A stretch of 9,450 nucleotides of DNA. It comes from Candidatus Heimdallarchaeota archaeon. Lineage in GTDB: Archaea > Asgardarchaeota > Heimdallarchaeia > Heimdallarchaeales > Kariarchaeaceae. Of this stretch, positions 6,421-9,450 are shown piece after piece. The translations under genes were made by a program, and so were the position numbers. The notes beneath the pieces were generated by a model, which saw nothing but the letters and a program-made list of their open reading frames with translations, did no database searches and was not told where the DNA came from. The DNA lies in contig JACZSS010000056.1 of the NCBI GenBank assembly GCA_022574115.1, forward strand, positions 1 through 9,450. Reading direction: 5' to 3'. Within the stretch, counting starts at the first letter, position 1. Each line of letters opens with the position of its first letter.

Positions 6421-7752
6421 ATGACGACTTTGCGCTACACAATTGGAATAGACTCAACAGATTCCCTTCAAGGGGGCTGCACGACTTGGACTATTTCACG
6501 CTTGATTGACCTGTTGAGACAGGAGGATCCAAGTCTTAAATTATTTGAATTTCCGCATCTAGTCAGACTAAATCCCAATATAAAATTAAAAACTCGTGGT
6601 AATGCCTCAGTTGCAATTTTTATTGAAACTGAATTGAACAAAGATATTTTACATAACCTCTGCCGGAAACATGTTGAATCGGACTACCTATTATTTAATG
6701 ACGAAAAGGGTAAGTTCCCTGGTCTCGTGATCATTAGAGGAAAATCTGTTAATCAGAATTATTATCTAAAAGTTTTAACCGAAGTGGTTAAATCGCAAGC
6801 TATCGCAGAGCCAGACCAATATGAATATAGATGGCCAATAAACAGCATGGGGATCATTGGAGCACTTGGTGCAACGACAGCAGATTTCACATCTGATTTT
6901 ACCTATGAATTAATTGCATATCGAAAGGAGGAGAACTTTGGTAAAAAACGCATATTTAATGGAGGTCTCCTTCCAGATATTGAAGAGAAATTTAAATTAT
7001 TTTCTTCCTACGATTACTACGAGCAACGAGAACTGATTGCACCAAGTGGCCCTGACCCCATTTTCTGTGGAATACGGAGTGATTCTTACAGGGATTTAAT
7101 TCGAATTATTCCTCTCTTGCAAATAGAAGAGGACTTGGACTCGTTTACTATATTCAAGTCGAATCAGGGGACAGGGAGACATCTACTTGAAAATCGAGTC
7201 ACACTCGAAGCAGAACACGTGTTCACTAGTCTTTGTACCGTATTAACGAATCCATTGGAGTTGTCAGGTGGACATGTCAAATTTACGCTTCAACTATCAA
7301 ACACAGCAGAAGCTATAGACTGTATGGTTTTTGAACCGACGAAACAGCTCAGAAATTCAGCTAGATTATTACGTAAGGGTGACTTAATTTACGCGAATGG
7401 ATCGGTCAATAAAAATCTAAAATTCGGTAAGTTCATCAATCTCGAATCATTTCTCTTACTTGATTTACATCATAAAATCCACGTAAATCCAGCTTGCCCG
7501 ACTTGTAAAAAGACCATGAAAAACGCGGGTGCATTCAAGGGATTTAAATGTAAAAGATGTGATTTTCACACTTACCATCGTCAGAAGGATGTTGTTTCCC
7601 GGAAATTATTTGACGGACAGCGGATCGTGGCCAGACTTTCTGCTCAACGGCATTTAGCAAGACCGATGAGAAGGTTGCACGTAAAAAATGAGAGTACTGA
7701 TACCTATTGTTCAATTGAGGTTATAAGAGGTACCTTAGCTAACCTTACTTAA
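6421..7752 (+). CDS. tiaS: tRNA(Ile2) 2-agmatinylcytidine synthetase TiaS
   Basis: Attaches agmatine to C34 of the CAU-anticodon tRNA-Ile, using ATP, so that the tRNA reads AUA as isoleucine rather than AUG. The family is archaeal. At 443 residues it is full length. The N-terminal signature is GIDSTDSLQGGCTTW (9-23), in which Thr21 aligns with the autophosphorylated Thr18 of the Archaeoglobus enzyme. RLNPNIKLKTRGN (49-61) follows, then the central GPDPIFCGIR and FKSNQGTGRHL motifs. An OB-fold spans about 275-345 and a zinc ribbon has Cys359, Cys362, Cys377 and Cys380. The first motif is usually GIDDTDS, so the second Asp is Ser12 here, and the usual CTTY is CTTW. Everything else argues for an active enzyme. 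It lies 32 bases after pncB. An AT-rich GAATAAATTTTA stretch in the gap is too near the ATG to be a clear promoter, so cotranscription is the simpler reading. No Shine-Dalgarno sequence is seen. Confidence 0.95.
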   Translation: MTTLRYTIGIDSTDSLQGGCTTWTISRLIDLLRQEDPSLKLFEFPHLVRLNPNIKLKTRGNASVAIFIETELNKDILHNLCRKHVESDYLLFNDEKGKFPGLVIIRGKSVNQNYYLKVLTEVVKSQAIAEPDQYEYRWPINSMGIIGALGATTADFTSDFTYELIAYRKEENFGKKRIFNGGLLPDIEEKFKLFSSYDYYEQRELIAPSGPDPIFCGIRSDSYRDLIRIIPLLQIEEDLDSFTIFKSNQGTGRHLLENRVTLEAEHVFTSLCTVLTNPLELSGGHVKFTLQLSNTAEAIDCMVFEPTKQLRNSARLLRKGDLIYANGSVNKNLKFGKFINLESFLLLDLHHKIHVNPACPTCKKTMKNAGAFKGFKCKRCDFHTYHRQKDVVSRKLFDGQRIVARLSAQRHLARPMRRLHVKNESTDTYCSIEVIRGTLANLT

Positions 7753-7945
7753 ACAGAAAGCACTTAGTTTGAAGTTTGACAGGATTTAAACCAATTGACA
7801 GAAAAAATTCCTCAAGAACCAATTTACCGATAAACTTGAATCCATCTGCTTTCATGATCTGAATACATTGCTTGAAATCGTCATTGTAGCTGACCTGATA
7901 AGGTAACTGCTGAAAATATTTTAGTGCAGATCCATGTATTAACCG
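7745..7945 (-). pseudogene. Protein-like remnant, C-terminal fragment of an unidentified gene
   Basis: The minus strand is open for 66 codons between TAA at 7946-7948 and TAA at 7745-7747. It reads as a convincing protein end: LPYQVSYNDDFKQCIQIMK, then DGFKFIGKLVLEEFF, LSIGLNPVK and a final TKCFLFK. There is no ATG, GTG or TTG before an internal ATG at 7853-7855, which would leave only 36 residues. The upstream part of any original gene is not visible in the other two frames, which close soon after. The terminal pattern (Gln/Cys-rich helix, GF, hydrophobic strand, then a short FLxF strand) resembles the end of class I SAM-dependent tRNA methyltransferases such as TrmI/Trm61, but this is weak. 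It overlaps the last 8 bases of tiaS, tail to tail. It may also be a chance frame. Confidence 0.35.
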
Positions 7946-8442
7946 TTAATAATACAATTTTATTAAGGAACCAATTAATCTGAGTTTACAAGTCGTCTTG
8001 AGACTTGTACTGAAATTGTGATATGTGTATCATCACTGTTTGATCAATCGAGGAAGGAATCTAGACGTAAGTATGGACAGGGGGAATAAGTCGAGAAAAA
8101 GGTGTTGACAGGCGATAATATCAAGATCGATCGAATTTGTGTGGTATAATCATGAACTGTAGATACGAAGGATGGAGGTTTGATTAACTAGTTTTGGGAC
8201 ATGCTACTTATATTATTTGCAATGCTTTATTTATTCAAGTGATACGCTAATTAAATTAAAACTCAATTAATATCTGGGTATGCTCGAGTTTCCTAAAAGA
8301 TTCTTGAATACACTACTCGTATTCATAATACGCACATCTCCTAGATCTTATAGATCTGTAGTGACTCAATTGGTCAGAACAAGACTTTGAAACTTGAATG
8401 AAATATGATGTTAAGATCTTATATTGTTTCCATACAACTGAT
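7946..8442. other. Gene-poor stretch, about 500 bases
   Basis: I found no convincing coding frame on either strand here. The longest Met-started frames are about 10-20 codons, for example a 13-residue hydrophobic one at 8201-8242 and a 19-residue one on the minus strand around 8277-8336. There is no tRNA-like T-loop, no box C/D pattern and no CRISPR-type repetition. What is visible is a hairpin at 7987-8009 with a weaker one at 8018-8033, and the decamer AGATCTTATA repeated at 8343-8352 and 8414-8423, the first copy being followed by another AGATCT (8352-8357). The stretch could be decayed genes or hold an RNA gene that I cannot recognise. Confidence 0.6.
7987..8009. repeat. Inverted repeat, 8-base stem with 7-base loop
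   Basis: TACAAGTC (7987-7994) pairs perfectly with GACTTGTA (8002-8009) around the loop GTCTTGA. A second small hairpin follows: GTGATA (8018-8023), loop TGTG, TATCAT (8028-8033), counting one G-U pair. No T-run follows either stem, so they do not look like terminators. They could belong to a structured RNA, but tandem small stems also arise by chance in AT-rich DNA. Confidence 0.5.
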
Positions 8443-9096
8443 TTAAGTTATCCGCGCGTTAGCAATACTCGCCAGAACATACATAAAAATAAGAATAGAC
8501 CATAACAAAATCAATATAAGAAAAACACCTGCGATGCCCATAATAGGACTTGATGAAAATTTAATTTTACTTATTAAAAAAATCAGACCAAATATTATCA
8601 TTATAATGATCACTAAAATTAGAGATAGATACAAATCCACCATGTTAAGCCAAATAAAATCTGCATAATTATCATCATAATAATTCAATTTTAACTCAAG
8701 AAGAAGGATAATAACTGAGTTGATTATTAAGAAGAAGATAGTAAATCCCGTTTTAAAAGAATAATTGGACTGAATAAGAGGTGATTTTTTCCGGCTGGAT
8801 AGTGAGATTAGTATGGGACTTACAAGAGGAGTCGCAAAAAGTATAAGATACCCAATTTCTGAAGGTCCAAATAGAATAACAGTTGATGAAATGGATTCTT
8901 CCCACCTAAATGTCTGTACCACAAAAATCGATCTCTCGATTTTGATTTCATTCAATATCAAACCCTCTGCTGGCCACACCTTGATTTGAAATAACAAAAT
9001 ATCAATTACAAAAGCCACATAGATTAGGATACAAACTATGAAATAAGTTTTGGTCGCGTTTGTGAAAGAGTTTAGTGGCGCTTCATTGGTGCACAT
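8443..9096 (-). CDS. Unrecognised integral membrane protein, about five transmembrane segments
   Basis: I do not recognise this 217-residue protein. Hydrophobic segments lie at about 18-38, 79-99, 117-135, 153-175 and 186-208. The loop between the first two (39-78) is the largest and contains WPAEGLILNEIKIER and a second Trp (FRWEES), so it is probably extracytoplasmic. SSRKKSP (100-106) after the second segment and SKIKFSS (176-182) after the fourth are basic, which by the positive-inside rule puts them in the cytoplasm with the N-terminus also inside. The loop at 136-151 is acidic and aromatic (LNYYDDNYADF). There is no catalytic or transport motif, and no cleavable signal peptide. It is rich in Ile codons, including AUA, so its translation would depend on agmatidine-modified tRNA. 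It is isolated, with about 500 gene-poor bases downstream. A palindrome sits 7 bases ahead of the ATG at 9096, and a weak TATA-like CTTAAAATC lies farther upstream. Confidence 0.75.
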   Translation of the reverse strand: MCTNEAPLNSFTNATKTYFIVCILIYVAFVIDILLFQIKVWPAEGLILNEIKIERSIFVVQTFRWEESISSTVILFGPSEIGYLILFATPLVSPILISLSSRKKSPLIQSNYSFKTGFTIFFLIINSVIILLLELKLNYYDDNYADFIWLNMVDLYLSLILVIIIMIIFGLIFLISKIKFSSSPIMGIAGVFLILILLWSILIFMYVLASIANARIT

Positions 9097-9102
9097 ATCG
9101 TT

Positions 9103-9117
9103 CTAAATAATATTTAG
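9103..9117. promoter_or_regulatory. 15-base palindrome ahead of the membrane protein gene
   Basis: CTAAATA and TATTTAG form a perfect inverted repeat around one central A, ending 7 bases before the ATG (minus strand). It is too near the start codon to be the TATA box of a leaderless transcript, but it would overlap or adjoin a transcription start set by the TATA-like block near 9127-9136. That is a typical position for an archaeal repressor site. A second inverted repeat, AAGATA (9132-9137) and TATCTT (9144-9149), lies just upstream. Confidence 0.35.
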
Positions 9118-9216
9118 TCCACGTCGATTTTAAGATAGCTACTTATCTTCTCAATATGGATACTTAATGTTCTCCTTTTTGATGATGATACACTTATTAG
9201 GTACAAAAGTGCAGGA

Positions 9217-9429
9217 TTGCTGAGAAATGCAGATAGTCCAAATGATGATTATGATCCACAAGAATTTAAATTACAGCGGCGTAGAGTTAAGAATGGATCG
9301 GATATATCATCCAGAGATGACTTCTGGGAATTCGATGAACATAAAGTGATTGGATCGTGGTTTAAATTTGGATTTGCGAGAATAGTAACGGACCGGTTAA
9401 TACTTCCCTTGAAGATCCTTGTGAGCTGA
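9217..9429 (+). CDS. Doubtful short frame with TTG start
   Basis: A frame of 70 residues would begin at a TTG and end in TGA. The frame is open back to a TAG at 9136-9138 without any ATG. The translation is charged and polar in its first half (DSPNDDYDPQEFKLQRRR) and aromatic and hydrophobic in the second (WFKFGFARIV, then RLILPLKILVS). I recognise no motif. It might be the remnant of a larger gene, a small protein, or a chance frame in intergenic DNA. An AT-rich CACTTATTAGG at 9191-9201 is at about the right distance for a leaderless start, but it is weak support. Confidence 0.22.
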   Translation: MLRNADSPNDDYDPQEFKLQRRRVKNGSDISSRDDFWEFDEHKVIGSWFKFGFARIVTDRLILPLKILVS

Positions 9430-9450
9430 GCTCTATCTCTCGATTACATC

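Noticed and set aside
8008..8040. CTGA followed by TGATAT, resembling box D'/C' of a C/D RNA
   Set aside because: There is no upstream box C with terminal pairing and no clean second D box at the required spacing.
8120..8145. GATCGATCGAATTTG, a possible tRNA T-arm
   Set aside because: It lacks the GGTTCRANYCC pattern, and no acceptor or anticodon arms can be paired around it.
8105..8150. TTGACA and TATAAT, resembling a bacterial sigma-70 promoter
   Set aside because: The spacing is 34 bases rather than about 17, and the other genes point to an archaeon. Coincidence.
8201..8242. 13-residue hydrophobic frame starting at ATG
   Set aside because: It is too short, with no promoter or conserved context, and expected by chance in AT-rich DNA.

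Overview
The window looks like ordinary chromosomal DNA from an AT-rich archaeon. The best single indicator is a full-length TiaS (tRNA-Ile2 agmatidine synthetase), an archaea-specific enzyme. None of the starts has a convincing Shine-Dalgarno sequence. Several genes have a TATA-like box about 25-35 bases before the ATG, as expected for archaeal leaderless or nearly leaderless transcripts. The Lys-rich protein, the cytosolic S9 peptidase and the NAD-salvage enzymes would suit an Asgard (Heimdallarchaeia-like) genome, but that placement is only an inference.

Layout. At the left edge (1-189) the minus strand carries what looks like the interrupted 5' end of a gene running off the window, broken near an A12 tract. 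Next, on the plus strand, come an unrecognised Lys-rich protein (242-1249) and, 36 bases later, a beta-class DNA methyltransferase with SPPY and DPYAGSGQT motifs (1286-2044); no restriction partner is visible. These converge on a minus-strand pair: an S9 prolyl-oligopeptidase-family peptidase (2809-4758) followed by nicotinamidase pncA (2060-2725). Diverging from the peptidase over a 142-base promoter region is a plus-strand pair: nicotinate phosphoribosyltransferase pncB (4901-6388) and tiaS (6421-7752).

The remainder (7753-9450) is gene-poor. It holds a minus-strand protein-like remnant that overlaps the end of tiaS (7745-7945), about 500 bases without a convincing gene but with a hairpin (7987-8009), an unrecognised membrane protein with about five transmembrane segments (8443-9096, minus), and a doubtful TTG-start frame at the right edge.

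Function. PncA and PncB are consecutive steps of the Preiss-Handler NAD salvage route: nicotinamide to nicotinate, then to nicotinate mononucleotide. They lie on opposite strands around the peptidase, so any co-regulation would have to act through separate promoters. TiaS lets the CAU-anticodon tRNA-Ile read AUA codons, which these genes use. I see no CRISPR array, insertion sequence, rRNA or tRNA. The most novel candidates are the Lys-tailed protein next to the orphan methyltransferase, the active-site variation in TiaS, and the unexplained sequence after tiaS.
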